A DNA stretch of 18,241 nt from CAWDMN01 sp963803155 (GCA_963803155.1 CAWDMN010000107.1:1-18241); one strand, 5' to 3'; shown: positions 6,262 through 13,980, counted from the first letter of the stretch. The notes: a model not told the origin generated them from the letters alone. Numbers and translations: made by a program.

Positions 6262-8481
6262 TCAGAGTTCTTCGAGGTTGGCATATTTCTGGAGAATTTT
6301 CTTGACGCCATTTCCTGGAAAACTAATTGTCAACTTGGCGTCGTCTCCTTCCCCTTCACTACGGACCACCATTCCGACGCCAAACTTGGGATGCTTGACA
6401 TGAGCGCCATAGCGGAAGGTTTTAGAGGCGGCAACCCCCTTTTGAGATGAGGACAAATTGACCTGTTTACCCCGCTGGCGATAAAATTCCTGAATACTTT
6501 CGAGAGTATTATGCGTCGATCCTTCGAACGGGACTGCCTTTCGTTGTTGCGGCATCCCATTCAACCGGACTTCGGTCAGTTGCTGGGGGATCTCCTGAAC
6601 AAAACGCGATACTTCCGTGCTGCTCAAGCCTTCGTTCCCCAAAAAACGGCGATATCGGGCACAGGTAAGGAAGAGCTGCCTTTCGGCCCGGGTCATCCCG
6701 ACATAACAAAGACGCCGCTCTTCTTCAATCTCGGCCTCATTGCTCATCGATCGGTTATGCGGGAAAAGCCCTTCCTCCATTCCGACCATGAAGACCGTGC
6801 TGAATTCAAGCCCTTTGGCGCTGTGCAGAGTCATCAATACCACTCGGGCGCGCTCATCGTATTCATCCGCATCGGATACTAACGAGGCATGATCCAGAAA
6901 ATCCCGGACGGATTCACCACGCTCGACACTATCGCGAGCCGCACTAATCAATTCGCGCAGATTGTCCAGCCGCCCCCTGGATTCCTCGGTTCCCTCAGTC
7001 TCCAGCCAGTTTTGATAGCCCGACCTTTCAATCAGCAATTGCAGAAGCTCAGGCAGGCTCCGCTCTTTCGCCAATTCGGATAAACCGGCAATCAGCTTCT
7101 GGAAATCCGACAAAACGGTGAGCGCACGCGGCGCAAAAGTTCTCTGTTCCAAAGCCAATGCGATCGTGTCCCAGACGGAGAGCCCACGCTCACGAGCCTC
7201 TCTTTCCAGCGTCTCCACCGTGGTTTTCCCAATTCCCCGCGGCGGAGTGTTGATCACCCGCTTTAAAGCGACCGTATCTAGAGAATTGAGGCTCAGTTTC
7301 AAGTAAGAGAGGATATCCTTGATTTCGGCCCGTTCATAAAACCTGAAGCCGCCCACCACACCATAACGAATCTGATGCCTCTGACAAGCCTCTTCAAAGA
7401 GACGGGACTGGAAATTGGTCCGGTAGAGCACGGCCACGGTATCTTTCGCATTTTTACGCAGGATGTCCTGAATCTGTCGGGCCACGAACATGGCTTCGGA
7501 ATCCGCATCGGCAGCTTCAAACAGCGTGATGAGATCCCCACCCTTCCTCTCCGTCCAAAGTCTCTTCCCTTTACGGGCCTGATTGTGCGCTACTACCGCC
7601 CCGGCCGCATCCAGAATATTTTGAGTGGATCGGTAATTTTGTTCCAGCTTGATGAGGCGCGCGGAAGGGAAATCGGCTTCAAAACTCAAAATATTTTGAA
7701 TATCCGCGCCCCGCCAGGCGTAAATTGATTGATCCTCGTCCCCCACCACGCATAGGTTTTGCTGCAGGCGGGTGAGCTGGCGAATCAGCCGATATTGAAT
7801 ACGATTGGTGTCTTGGAATTCATCCACCATGATAAAAGGAAATTGCCGATTCAATCCCTCCGAGACATTGGCGTTTTGTTCCGCCAAGTTCAAGGTCTTA
7901 ACCAACAGATCATCAAAATCCATGGCATTAGCCAGCCGTAATTTTTTTTCGTATTGTTCAAAGACTACCGCCGTTTTTTCCGAAACCGAGTCGCGCGCAT
8001 TTTGATACAGCTGAGCGGAGCCCTGACCATGATTTTTAGCAAAGCTGATTCGTGAAAGAATGCCTCGGGAGGGAAAAGTCTTTTCATCCAACCCCAAATC
8101 CTTCAAACAACTTTTAACCACGGACAACTGTTCCGAATCGTCGTAAATATTAAAATCCCGGCTATAGCCTAGAAGGTCCGCATTGCGTCGCAAGACACGC
8201 ACACAAAAGGAGTGAAAAGTGGAGATCATCGGATTGCCTGCCCTGCCACTCGGCAATAGCGCATGGACCCGCTCTTTCATCTGGTCCGCTGCTTTGTTGG
8301 TAAAAGTAACCGCCAACAGATGATCAGGCCGTATGTCTTTGTTTTCGATCAGGTGAGCTATACGATAGGTTATGACCCGGGTTTTACCACTTCCCGCCCC
8401 GGCCAGAATCAGTAATGGACCGTGAGTTTGTTCAACAGCCTCGAGCTGTTGAGGATTCAATTCTTTTTGAAAATTAAACAC
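6262..8481 (-). CDS. pcrA: PcrA/UvrD-type ATP-dependent 3'-5' DNA helicase
   Basis: A 739-residue superfamily 1A helicase acting in nucleotide-excision and mismatch repair, removal of RecA filaments and resolution of transcription-replication conflicts. Motifs are in order: Q-motif region LNPQQLEAV, Walker A AGAGSGKT (27-34), TFHSFC (88-93), DEAD-like VDEFQDTN (219-226), motif III GDEDQSIYAWRG (247-258), NYRST (282-286), MTLHSAKGLEF, and motif VI YVGMTRAERQLFLTCA. The last about 50 residues (GAHVKHPKFGVGMV ... ISFPG ... KKIL) match the C-terminal Tudor-like module that in PcrA/UvrD contacts RNA polymerase, so the protein is full length. Start is GTG 8481 with an AAGGA-type site just upstream (minus sense). 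A 480-base spacer precedes it, so it probably has its own promoter. UvrD and PcrA cannot be separated by sequence alone. Confidence 0.95.
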   Translation of the reverse strand: MFNFQKELNPQQLEAVEQTHGPLLILAGAGSGKTRVITYRIAHLIENKDIRPDHLLAVTFTNKAADQMKERVHALLPSGRAGNPMISTFHSFCVRVLRRNADLLGYSRDFNIYDDSEQLSVVKSCLKDLGLDEKTFPSRGILSRISFAKNHGQGSAQLYQNARDSVSEKTAVVFEQYEKKLRLANAMDFDDLLVKTLNLAEQNANVSEGLNRQFPFIMVDEFQDTNRIQYRLIRQLTRLQQNLCVVGDEDQSIYAWRGADIQNILSFEADFPSARLIKLEQNYRSTQNILDAAGAVVAHNQARKGKRLWTERKGGDLITLFEAADADSEAMFVARQIQDILRKNAKDTVAVLYRTNFQSRLFEEACQRHQIRYGVVGGFRFYERAEIKDILSYLKLSLNSLDTVALKRVINTPPRGIGKTTVETLEREARERGLSVWDTIALALEQRTFAPRALTVLSDFQKLIAGLSELAKERSLPELLQLLIERSGYQNWLETEGTEESRGRLDNLRELISAARDSVERGESVRDFLDHASLVSDADEYDERARVVLMTLHSAKGLEFSTVFMVGMEEGLFPHNRSMSNEAEIEEERRLCYVGMTRAERQLFLTCARYRRFLGNEGLSSTEVSRFVQEIPQQLTEVRLNGMPQQRKAVPFEGSTHNTLESIQEFYRQRGKQVNLSSSQKGVAASKTFRYGAHVKHPKFGVGMVVRSEGEGDDAKLTISFPGNGVKKILQKYANLEEL

Positions 8482-8963
8482 TAGCGTCCTTTTGCAGAAG
8501 AGTCCCGTGCCATAGACCAGCCCTGCATTCTAAATTCTAATCCCCAAAAAAACAAGCAACTACTCAGGAGTCGAAGAGACCCGAAATAGGAAAATCTGCT
8601 GAACCATGCAATAGCCGGAAGGGTGAGGCTCCCGCCTAGCCGGAAGGCTCGCCTTCCCGTGCATTCCATCCCTTGGCACCTTCTCTATCTTGTCGCACTT
8701 GAATTACACCCAAGCTCGCCATTATAAATGCGCACCATCGCATTTCTTTCGGACATTATTTTATTCCCTGAGCCATGATTTGTGCTTAAGACCTTAAGGG
8801 AAAAATGCGAGAGATAGTAAAAAAAGTCACAAACCCTATAAAGCTTTTATCCAGACTACCGATAACCTTTGTAAGGCCAAGACATGACGTCACCGGCAAG
8901 CAATAATACTGGTGCCCAAACATTCCAATTAGAAAAACTAATCAATGGCATGGGGGATAGATT
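8482..8963. other. 480-bp divergent intergenic region with short repeats; promoters of pcrA and the TonB-C gene
   Basis: Divergent spacer with no convincing open frame. It contains a direct repeat of TAGCCGGAAGG (8612-8622 and 8637-8647), the second copy forming a perfect hairpin GGAAGGC-TC-GCCTTCC (8642-8657). The last 150 bases before ATG 8964 are AT-rich and contain several short complementary blocks (for example CACCGG and CTGGTG around 8891-8914). I compared this part with the c-di-GMP-I riboswitch pattern and did not find its core. Regulatory leader or plain spacer remains open. Confidence 0.35.
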
Positions 8964-9386
8964 ATGTTCAGAACGAAGACAATGGAAAGCACGACTAAGT
9001 GGCAGTGGTTTGTGGCGGATGTAATGTTGAGTTTGTTTTTTTTGGGTATGTTGATTTTCATGATGCTGGGAAGCGGACAGAAAGGAAAACCCTTCTGGAC
9101 GGGGATGAAAGATGGAGTATCGCTCTTCGCGGGTGCGGCTGATGCCGCGTTGGACTCCAATTCAGTGGTAAGCAAAGTCGCTCCGGTATATCCACAGATT
9201 GCCCGGCAGATGAACATTACCGGCGTTGTGGAAGTTTCGGTTGTTGTGGACGATTCCGGAAAGGTGACGGAAGCCACCGCCGTGAATGGCCCCGCCATGT
9301 TGCGAGCCTCCGCTGAATCCGCGATTAAACAATGGAAATTCAAGAGCGGCGGCAAAGGAAAAGTGACGGTCAACTTCGGGAAATAG
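8964..9386 (+). CDS. small membrane-anchored TonB C-terminal-domain protein
   Basis: The 140-residue protein starts at ATG 8964 behind GGGGG (7-nt spacer). A short cytoplasmic head is followed by one hydrophobic segment (about 16-36, DVMLSLFFLGMLIFMMLG), then an exposed linker. A TonB C-terminal domain (about 68-140) shows the classic pattern VAPVYPQIARQMNITGVVEV, VVVDDSGKVTEA and a helix ending AIKQWKF. In TonB this domain contacts the TonB box of outer-membrane transporters. Here the long proline-rich periplasmic spacer of true TonB is missing, no exbB or exbD is adjacent, and the protein is about half the usual length. It is therefore better called a TonB-family protein of unknown partner. 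A decayed second copy of the domain lies about 210 bases downstream. Confidence 0.85.
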   Translation: MFRTKTMESTTKWQWFVADVMLSLFFLGMLIFMMLGSGQKGKPFWTGMKDGVSLFAGAADAALDSNSVVSKVAPVYPQIARQMNITGVVEVSVVVDDSGKVTEATAVNGPAMLRASAESAIKQWKFKSGGKGKVTVNFGK

Positions 9387-9468
9387 TATTTGGCCGCATT
9401 GCTGTTGGGTTCCGTGAGCAGTGACGGCCGGCGGGGCGGATTTCGGCTCCTCCTGAGAAAATAGCGTG

Positions 9469-9568
9469 GATGGAGGCGGGGTGCCTCCACCACGTCTGAG
9501 TTTGCCAAGCCTGCTGAGACGGCCTGAGGGCAGGCCGCCTCCATCATCCCGTTTTCATCGTCTCGTTG
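9469..9568 (+). repeat. roughly 100-bp hairpin-bearing intergenic repeat, copy 2
   Basis: The better preserved copy of the element at 6128-6226. The left part has an inverted repeat GGAGGC-GGGGT-GCCTCC (9472-9488). The right part has CGGCCTG (9520-9526), loop AGGG, CAGGCCG (9531-9537), followed by GCCTCCATCATCCCGTTTTC, shared with copy 1. It sits exactly between the intact TonB-C gene and its decayed duplicate. There is no T-tract next to the hairpin, so it is not an obvious intrinsic terminator. Confidence 0.75.
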
Positions 9569-9598
9569 AGCCAGCCGTGCTGGCATGAGTGGCTTCTC

Positions 9599-9800
9599 CA
9601 AATCTCCAAGGTGGCCCCGTCTGATTCGGATATCGCTGGAAAAATGAATATCAACGGGACGGTAGAAGTCAATATCACCACAATGATCAAAGAAAAGTGA
9701 CCGAAGCCATCACACAGACCAGGCCTGACCTGTAAAGGGCCTCGGCGAAAGCAGCAGTCTTGAACTGAAAGTTCAAGTCGTACGGGATCGAGCCTTAATT
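9599..9800 (+). pseudogene. decayed duplicate of the TonB C-terminal-domain gene
   Basis: In two frames this stretch follows the domain of the upstream gene step by step. From 9602, ISKVAPSDSDIAGKMNINGT VEV lines up with VSKVAPVYPQIARQMNITGV VEV. One missing G near 9696 then shifts the frame, after which KVTEA, RASAKAAVLN and KFKS match KVTEA, RASAESAIKQW and KFKS. The tryptophan codon of the conserved WKF has become TGA, and another in-frame TAA is present. The N-terminal membrane segment has no counterpart; the 100-bp repeat lies where it would be. This is a partial tandem duplicate, or a second gene whose 5' part was replaced, that is no longer translatable. Confidence 0.75.
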
Positions 9801-10018
9801 GAGCCCTTCTCGATTCATCAGGCGGGAATGGTTCACCGAATTTTCCCTCCTGTCGAAATCATTCCAACGATTCGCTCGGCAGACTAGCCCTGCCTTATTG
9901 CCTTTATGTCGTCGCATCGCTGAAATGAATTCCCTGAAAATGTCGGCTTTTTTCTTGCTATTGCCGCAGCTTCTTCAATAGAATTCATCCATTCTAAAAT
10001 ACATTCGGAGTGTGACCC

Positions 10019-10264
10019 GTGTTGAGTGACGAACAAAAAGCCCGCTATGAAGAAACCTTGCAGATGGCCAAAGAGGAAATGGATCAGATTGACCGTGAAA
10101 TCGAAGCTGAATTGGCAAAAGTGAAAGAACGGCTGTTGGAATTGCAAAAGGCGAAAAAAGCAATCCAGCAAATTTACGACGGAGCTTGTGCGCGGCTGGG
10201 AATTGGAAACACGTTGGGGGGGAAAGACTTCAATTTCGATGATTTCGGTCCGCAAGCACAATGA
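10019..10264 (+). CDS. small coiled-coil protein of unknown function
   Basis: The 81-residue frame starts at GTG 10019 with GGAG (10007-10010) 8 nt upstream; a TTG at the next codon is an alternative. Residues 3-55 are a strongly charged, almost uninterrupted helix (EEMDQIDREIEAELAKVKER then LLELQKAKKAIQQIY) with heptad-like hydrophobic spacing, so a coiled coil and probably an oligomer. A short tail with GIGNTLGGKDFNFDDFG ends it. No catalytic motif, membrane segment or signal peptide is seen, so it is cytosolic. It converges on the unknown 327-residue gene and overlaps its 3' end by 35 bases. Coding character is good for such a short gene, but I recognise no family. Helical bundle or scaffold protein is inference only. 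Confidence 0.75.
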   Translation: MLSDEQKARYEETLQMAKEEMDQIDREIEAELAKVKERLLELQKAKKAIQQIYDGACARLGIGNTLGGKDFNFDDFGPQAQ

Positions 10265-11213
10265 AAGCGGCAATTTTCTTTTCGATCGCTTTCCTCAGCT
10301 CTCCAGGCCGCCGGATAATGACATTTTGAAAAGGCTCATGAAGCAGGTTGCAGCAGAACATGGAGTCTGATTCAATTTGCCGGATGATCGTGTCCCTCTG
10401 ATATTTTTCAGGATCTCGGCTAACAAAATGGACCAAATCCACAAAAAGATCCTGCCAATGACTTTGGCTGATATAGCTGGCTCTCAAGATGAACTTACAC
10501 AAACGGCGGCATGAATCCGGATCCCAGCGCAGGTCGGGCAGAAGAATTCCGGCCAGAGAATGGTTGGCGGAGAGAAAACGGATCCACTTATTGGATATGA
10601 TGTCAGGATCCAATAATGGCCCATAGGAGAATGCCTGTATGAATTTCCCGCTTTGAACCAGCTCTTTCACGATTTTTCTTAAATCGCCAAGATCATCCCA
10701 GGATAACTCAACAGCCGGAAGGGAAGGGTCTGAATCACTCGGTAAAGCAGGGTGATACGACTTCATAAAATCTTTGTAGCTTCTTTCAAAAGTCGAGATC
10801 AGATTGCTCAGATAAGATAAGAAAAGCTTGGTAAGAAGATCAATCTGGCCAAGAGCTGGGGAATTTTGGGGTCCCTGCCCCACCATCCCTGCAAAGGTCA
10901 AATCGAACTGATCCAGTCCCTCAAATTCGGCCATTTGATCCAAGATGTCCACCTTAACAACCACTTTTCCCCTGGGCATTCCTTCACCCTCGATGAGCCC
11001 ATCTAAAACCATCTGTTTATAAATTTGGGGATTGCCAATCAAAATATCGACCAGGGTGTCCTGGTCCATTTGATAGGGGATTTTTCTGGCTTCTTCGATG
11101 GAGCGGGAAATCAAATTGCCCAAGATCTGGATGATGTTTTCCTTGATCTTCTGCTGTTCCATTTCATTCTCGTCCCAATTCTTCAGGAAATATTCACCGG
11201 CATCATTGTTCAT
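10230..11213 (-). CDS. unknown protein, second member of a tandem paralog pair
   Basis: 327 residues from ATG 11213, which overlaps the stop of the upstream paralog by 11 bases, suggesting translational coupling. It is cytosolic, without signal peptide or membrane segment, and predominantly helical by eye. Blocks shared with the neighbour: SIEEARKIPYQMDQDTLVD (38-56), DQFDLTF (101-107), LLTKLFLSYLSNLISTF (126-142), FILRASYIS (241-249) with W253 and DL following, RDPEKYQRD (266-274), and IESDSMFCCNLLHE (280-293), including an invariant Cys-Cys. I recognise no known family and no nucleotide-binding or nuclease motif. ATG at codon 18 (MEQQKIKE) is a possible later start. The C-terminal ten residues are read from DNA shared antisense with the coiled-coil gene and are the least conserved. 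Confidence 0.8.
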   Translation of the reverse strand: MNNDAGEYFLKNWDENEMEQQKIKENIIQILGNLISRSIEEARKIPYQMDQDTLVDILIGNPQIYKQMVLDGLIEGEGMPRGKVVVKVDILDQMAEFEGLDQFDLTFAGMVGQGPQNSPALGQIDLLTKLFLSYLSNLISTFERSYKDFMKSYHPALPSDSDPSLPAVELSWDDLGDLRKIVKELVQSGKFIQAFSYGPLLDPDIISNKWIRFLSANHSLAGILLPDLRWDPDSCRRLCKFILRASYISQSHWQDLFVDLVHFVSRDPEKYQRDTIIRQIESDSMFCCNLLHEPFQNVIIRRPGELRKAIEKKIAAFIVLADRNHRN

Positions 11214-12186
11214 TCCACTTAGGCTTAAGGCCGGTCAAGGAGATTTCGCCCCGGGCGATGGAGGTGAGAGTCCTCTCAATGGCATTTTTTCGCTGGTTGG
11301 AAGTCCACCAGCGGAGAGCATCATAGGTTTCCTGAAGCAAATTACAGCAGAAAACAGAATCTTGTTCAATCCAGTGAACCAGCAAAGTGCGCCGGAATTT
11401 ATGGGGATCAGATTCAGCCAACTGGATCAGATGCGCCAAAAGATCAAACCATAAGTTGTGGCTGATATAGCTGGCGCGCAGCAAAAATTTGATCAGTTCC
11501 GTAAAAAAAGCGGCATCCTTCGGAGCGGTTTCGATCAACCGTCGCCCCAGGGAATAGGAGGTTTGGGGGAAAAGCAACACATCGTCCTTTAAGACTTCCG
11601 GGTTGAAAATCCGATCATAGGCAAATGCTCCGAGGAATTCTCCCTGGACAAAGCGAGTCTTGGCAGCCCGTTCCAAATCAGCCAAATCGTCATTCCCCAA
11701 TTCAATAGCGCGCAATTCCTGCCCCGCCGCTTGGATAGCCTGGCGGTAGCGCCGCAGAAAGTTGTTGTACTCCTCTTCGAAGACCGTGACGACATTGCTC
11801 ACATAGGCGGAAAACATGCGGGTCAACATGGTCACCTGGTTAAAGACCGGAATGCGCGCCTCTTCTTGATCCATCATTCGATCGAAAGACAAATCAAATT
11901 GATCCATGGATTTGAATTCGCCCAGTTCCGCCAAAATGTTTTCTTTGACGATCATTCTCCCTTCGGAGTTGCTCTGCCCTCCCAACCCGCCATTTGCCAG
12001 AAAATTCCGATAGGAAGCGGGATTCTGGAGGAACAGATCCACCAGTTTGTCCTGCTCCATCACATAGGGAACAACGGCTGCTTCCTCAATTGATTTTCGG
12101 GTAAGGCTAATAATGACCGCAACCAAGGTGCGTTTAATCCGATTGCTTTCATCCGAGGAAGGATGATTTGAAGATTGGATTGGCAC
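11203..12186 (-). CDS. unknown protein, first member of a tandem paralog pair
   Basis: 327 residues from GTG 12186; only a weak GTGGAAA-type binding site precedes it. The protein is a clear paralog of the gene at 10230-11213, with the same block order: SIEEAAVVPYVMEQDKLVD (32-50), DQFDLSF (95-101), MLTRMFSAYVSNVVTVF (120-136), FLLRASYIS (234-242) with W246 and DL following, SDPHKFRR (259-266), and IEQDSVFCCNLLQE (273-286). The equal length of 327 residues is striking for such divergent copies. Helix-rich and cytosolic by eye, it has no recognised catalytic motif. The conserved W, D, Y and Cys-Cys positions suggest a fold kept by selection in both copies. Preceded by a 248-base spacer containing a perfect 13-base palindrome, the pair is probably its own transcription unit. 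Function unknown. Confidence 0.82.
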   Translation of the reverse strand: MPIQSSNHPSSDESNRIKRTLVAVIISLTRKSIEEAAVVPYVMEQDKLVDLFLQNPASYRNFLANGGLGGQSNSEGRMIVKENILAELGEFKSMDQFDLSFDRMMDQEEARIPVFNQVTMLTRMFSAYVSNVVTVFEEEYNNFLRRYRQAIQAAGQELRAIELGNDDLADLERAAKTRFVQGEFLGAFAYDRIFNPEVLKDDVLLFPQTSYSLGRRLIETAPKDAAFFTELIKFLLRASYISHNLWFDLLAHLIQLAESDPHKFRRTLLVHWIEQDSVFCCNLLQETYDALRWWTSNQRKNAIERTLTSIARGEISLTGLKPKWNEQ

Positions 12187-12283
12187 GGTATTTCCACAAT
12201 TTGGACGGCTGAATTTTGAGAAAAAATACGCCGAGGCCTTTAATGTAAGAGGCTTTCATTTTTTCTCATTCGAGGTAGCCAGT

Positions 12284-12296
12284 ATAGAGACTCTAT
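12284..12296. promoter_or_regulatory. 13-bp palindrome upstream of the paralog pair
   Basis: ATAGAG, one central base, CTCTAT: a perfect inverted repeat about 100 bases upstream of GTG 12186. Its place in the spacer that must hold the promoter of the pair makes an operator possible. No promoter hexamers could be placed with confidence around it, and it could be chance. Confidence 0.25.
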
Positions 12297-12434
12297 GAAG
12301 GAAAATCAATCCGCTTTTGAAGATGAATAATTCCCGTCAAATCAAAGAGGTTGGTCTGGAGCGGACTCCATCTGCTGATGGGTCGCGAGGCCAGTTTTCC
12401 CCTTTCAAAAGCGGGAACCAGCGGCCATCGAAGA

Positions 12435-13067
12435 CTATGGCTGAATGGAGATCTTATTGATTGCGACCCGAGACAGTGGTTTGCTCATGTTTCCATCGGC
12501 CCCCAGCGCCGTGGGAGTCTCAGCCAAGGCATCCACAACCTCCATTCCCCGAACCACGCCGCCGAAGATTACATAGTTGGGAGGAAGAGAATAATCCTGG
12601 TGCATGATGAAGAACTGGCTGCCATTGGTGTTGGGTCCGGAGTTGGCCATCGCGACAATTCCGCGGCGATAGCCCCGTTGATAGAGGGGAGATGATGGGC
12701 TAATTTCATCTTCAAAAGTACCTCCCCAAGCGCTTTCTCCGCCAGTCCCATCCCCATTGGGATCTCCTCCCTGCACCATGAATCCTTTCACAATCCGGTG
12801 AAAAGTCAGACCATTGTAATAGCCGTATTGAGCTAAAAGCCGAAAATTTTCCACGGCCCGGGGAGCTTCGTGCTCGAATAATTCGATTTCAACAATCCCC
12901 CGGCTGGTCTCCAAAAGCGCGTGTAATCCACCTGAACTCTTGGCTCCAGGGGGAACCTTGGGATTTCCAGGGGAAGTTTTCCGGCAGGAAGAAAAGAAAA
13001 TGAGCGATCCCATGACCAATAAAAAAAAGAAGAGGATGCGCCGCCGTAAAAGAATCGATAATGACAT
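12435..13067 (-). CDS. cyclophilin-type peptidyl-prolyl isomerase, predicted lipoprotein
   Basis: A periplasmic cis-trans prolyl isomerase helping folding of exported proteins. From ATG 13067 the 210-residue protein begins with SLSILLRRR, a hydrophobic core and a lipobox FSSC (Cys at about residue 28), so it should be lipid-anchored. The cyclophilin domain (about 50-208) has the active-site FHRIVKGFMVQGGDPNGDGT with the catalytic Arg, GIVAMANSGPNTNGSQFFI and NYVIFGGVVRGMEVVD. The position equivalent to human cyclophilin A Trp121 is not tryptophan (LPPNYVIFG), as usual in bacterial members. An upstream in-frame start at 13172 is open but would put 35 basic residues ahead of the signal peptide and run through the terminator at 13108-13132, so I reject it. 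An AAGGA lies about 12 nt before ATG 13067, a loose spacing. Downstream is the paralog pair, after 248 bases. Confidence 0.92.
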   Translation of the reverse strand: MSLSILLRRRILFFFLLVMGSLIFFSSCRKTSPGNPKVPPGAKSSGGLHALLETSRGIVEIELFEHEAPRAVENFRLLAQYGYYNGLTFHRIVKGFMVQGGDPNGDGTGGESAWGGTFEDEISPSSPLYQRGYRRGIVAMANSGPNTNGSQFFIMHQDYSLPPNYVIFGGVVRGMEVVDALAETPTALGADGNMSKPLSRVAINKISIQP

Positions 13068-13107
13068 GGAAGACTGTGTTCCTTTCGCCCAACGGAGAGC
13101 GCGCCGT

Positions 13108-13132
13108 AAAAAAATGGGCCGCTTGGGCGGCC
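13108..13132 (-). terminator. intrinsic terminator after the Smr-domain gene
   Basis: On the minus strand a perfect GC-only stem, GGCCGC/GCGGCC (13117-13122 with 13127-13132, 4-nt loop), is followed after two or three bases by seven Ts (A-run 13108-13114 on the plus strand). It lies 105 bases past the Smr stop and 41 bases before the isomerase ATG. It should separate the two transcription units or act as an attenuator for the isomerase. Confidence 0.7.
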
Positions 13133-13236
13133 AGGATTCTATCTTAAATCGTCCCATTGATTTCGAGTACAATTTTCTCTGCCTGGCCTGCCATTCTTCA
13201 AGGCAAGAGCCATATCCGCCCTATTGAAAGGGGGAA

Positions 13237-13980
13237 TCAAGCTTGCCGTTTGGGATTCCGGCACAACAATACATAAATTGCCCCGGCGCCACCATCAGCC
13301 AATTGAGCCGATGTAAAAGCCAGAATATATTGCCCGACGCGGCGGCTTAACAACCACTTTTGGACATTTTCTTTGAGTACAGATTGTCCTCCCTGGGAGT
13401 GTTGGCCTCGGCCGTGAATAATCTTCACGCAACTTAGACCTCGTTGAAGAGAATGACGAATGAACTCCTCTAACAATTTATGAGCTTCTTCCCGTGAGGC
13501 CCCGTGCAGATCGAGTTGAGCCAGCACCGAAAAAGCGCCGGCATGCAATTCCTTCAAAAAGAAACGCCCTTGGGGGTTCGGAGATCCCTCCATATATTCA
13601 TCGGTAAAGCGCAATTCGAAATAGCCTTTTCCCGCCACAAACTCTTTGAGCAATCGCAATCCTTCATCTTCACTCTGCTGTGGATTCTGAATTTCGATGG
13701 GCGGTAATTCGGGAAGCGGGACTTTACTCCAGCCGAGCGGCTGGACATCGTCCATGGCCTGGGAGAAAGCATCCTCCTCCGAGAGAGAGGGCGGTGGAAG
13801 CGGAACTGGGGGTTTTTTAACCGGAGGCCGCAGATCGGCGGACTTTTTCATGGACTTCAGCAGTCCGCCCAACTCCTCAAATGAACTGTACTTGGTTTGC
13901 TTTCCCATCTTCCGAAGTTCATTCCTTGTTGGCAAAATAAAATCAGCCTCGGATTTCCGCGGAAAATCGCGGATGGGCAT
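13237..13980 (-). CDS. Smr-domain (MutS2 C-terminal-like) protein
   Basis: Up to 247 residues. The C-terminal about 85 residues form an Smr domain: LDLHGASREEAHKLLEEFI (LDLHG motif), then IIHGRGQHSQGGQSVLKENV (HGRG motif), and AFTSAQLADGGAGAIYVLL at the end. Smr domains in MutS2 and in stand-alone bacterial proteins bind or cleave branched DNA or act on mRNA; which applies here cannot be told. The N-terminal half is polar and proline-rich (VKKPPVPLPPPSLSEED) with a helical FEELGGLLKSMKKSADL, resembling stand-alone YdaL/SmrA-like proteins rather than MutS2. ATG 13980 lacks a visible ribosome binding site. ATG 13908 (MGKQTKYSSFEE) matches where relatives usually begin and may be the true start. 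Followed by an intrinsic terminator at 13108-13132. Confidence 0.88.
   Translation of the reverse strand: MPIRDFPRKSEADFILPTRNELRKMGKQTKYSSFEELGGLLKSMKKSADLRPPVKKPPVPLPPPSLSEEDAFSQAMDDVQPLGWSKVPLPELPPIEIQNPQQSEDEGLRLLKEFVAGKGYFELRFTDEYMEGSPNPQGRFFLKELHAGAFSVLAQLDLHGASREEAHKLLEEFIRHSLQRGLSCVKIIHGRGQHSQGGQSVLKENVQKWLLSRRVGQYILAFTSAQLADGGAGAIYVLLCRNPKRQA

Noticed and set aside
8818..8963. c-di-GMP-I (GEMM) riboswitch before the TonB-C gene
   Set aside because: Some local similarity (CTACCG-like block) but the conserved GACGCAAAGCC core and the tetraloop-receptor arrangement are missing.
8942..9601. 219-residue minus-strand open frame over the TonB-C gene
   Set aside because: It is antisense to a gene with a clear domain and ribosome binding site; its composition is not protein-like.
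13068..13172. Upstream extension of the cyclophilin gene to 13172
   Set aside because: It would put 35 basic residues before a lipoprotein signal peptide and runs through a clear intrinsic terminator.
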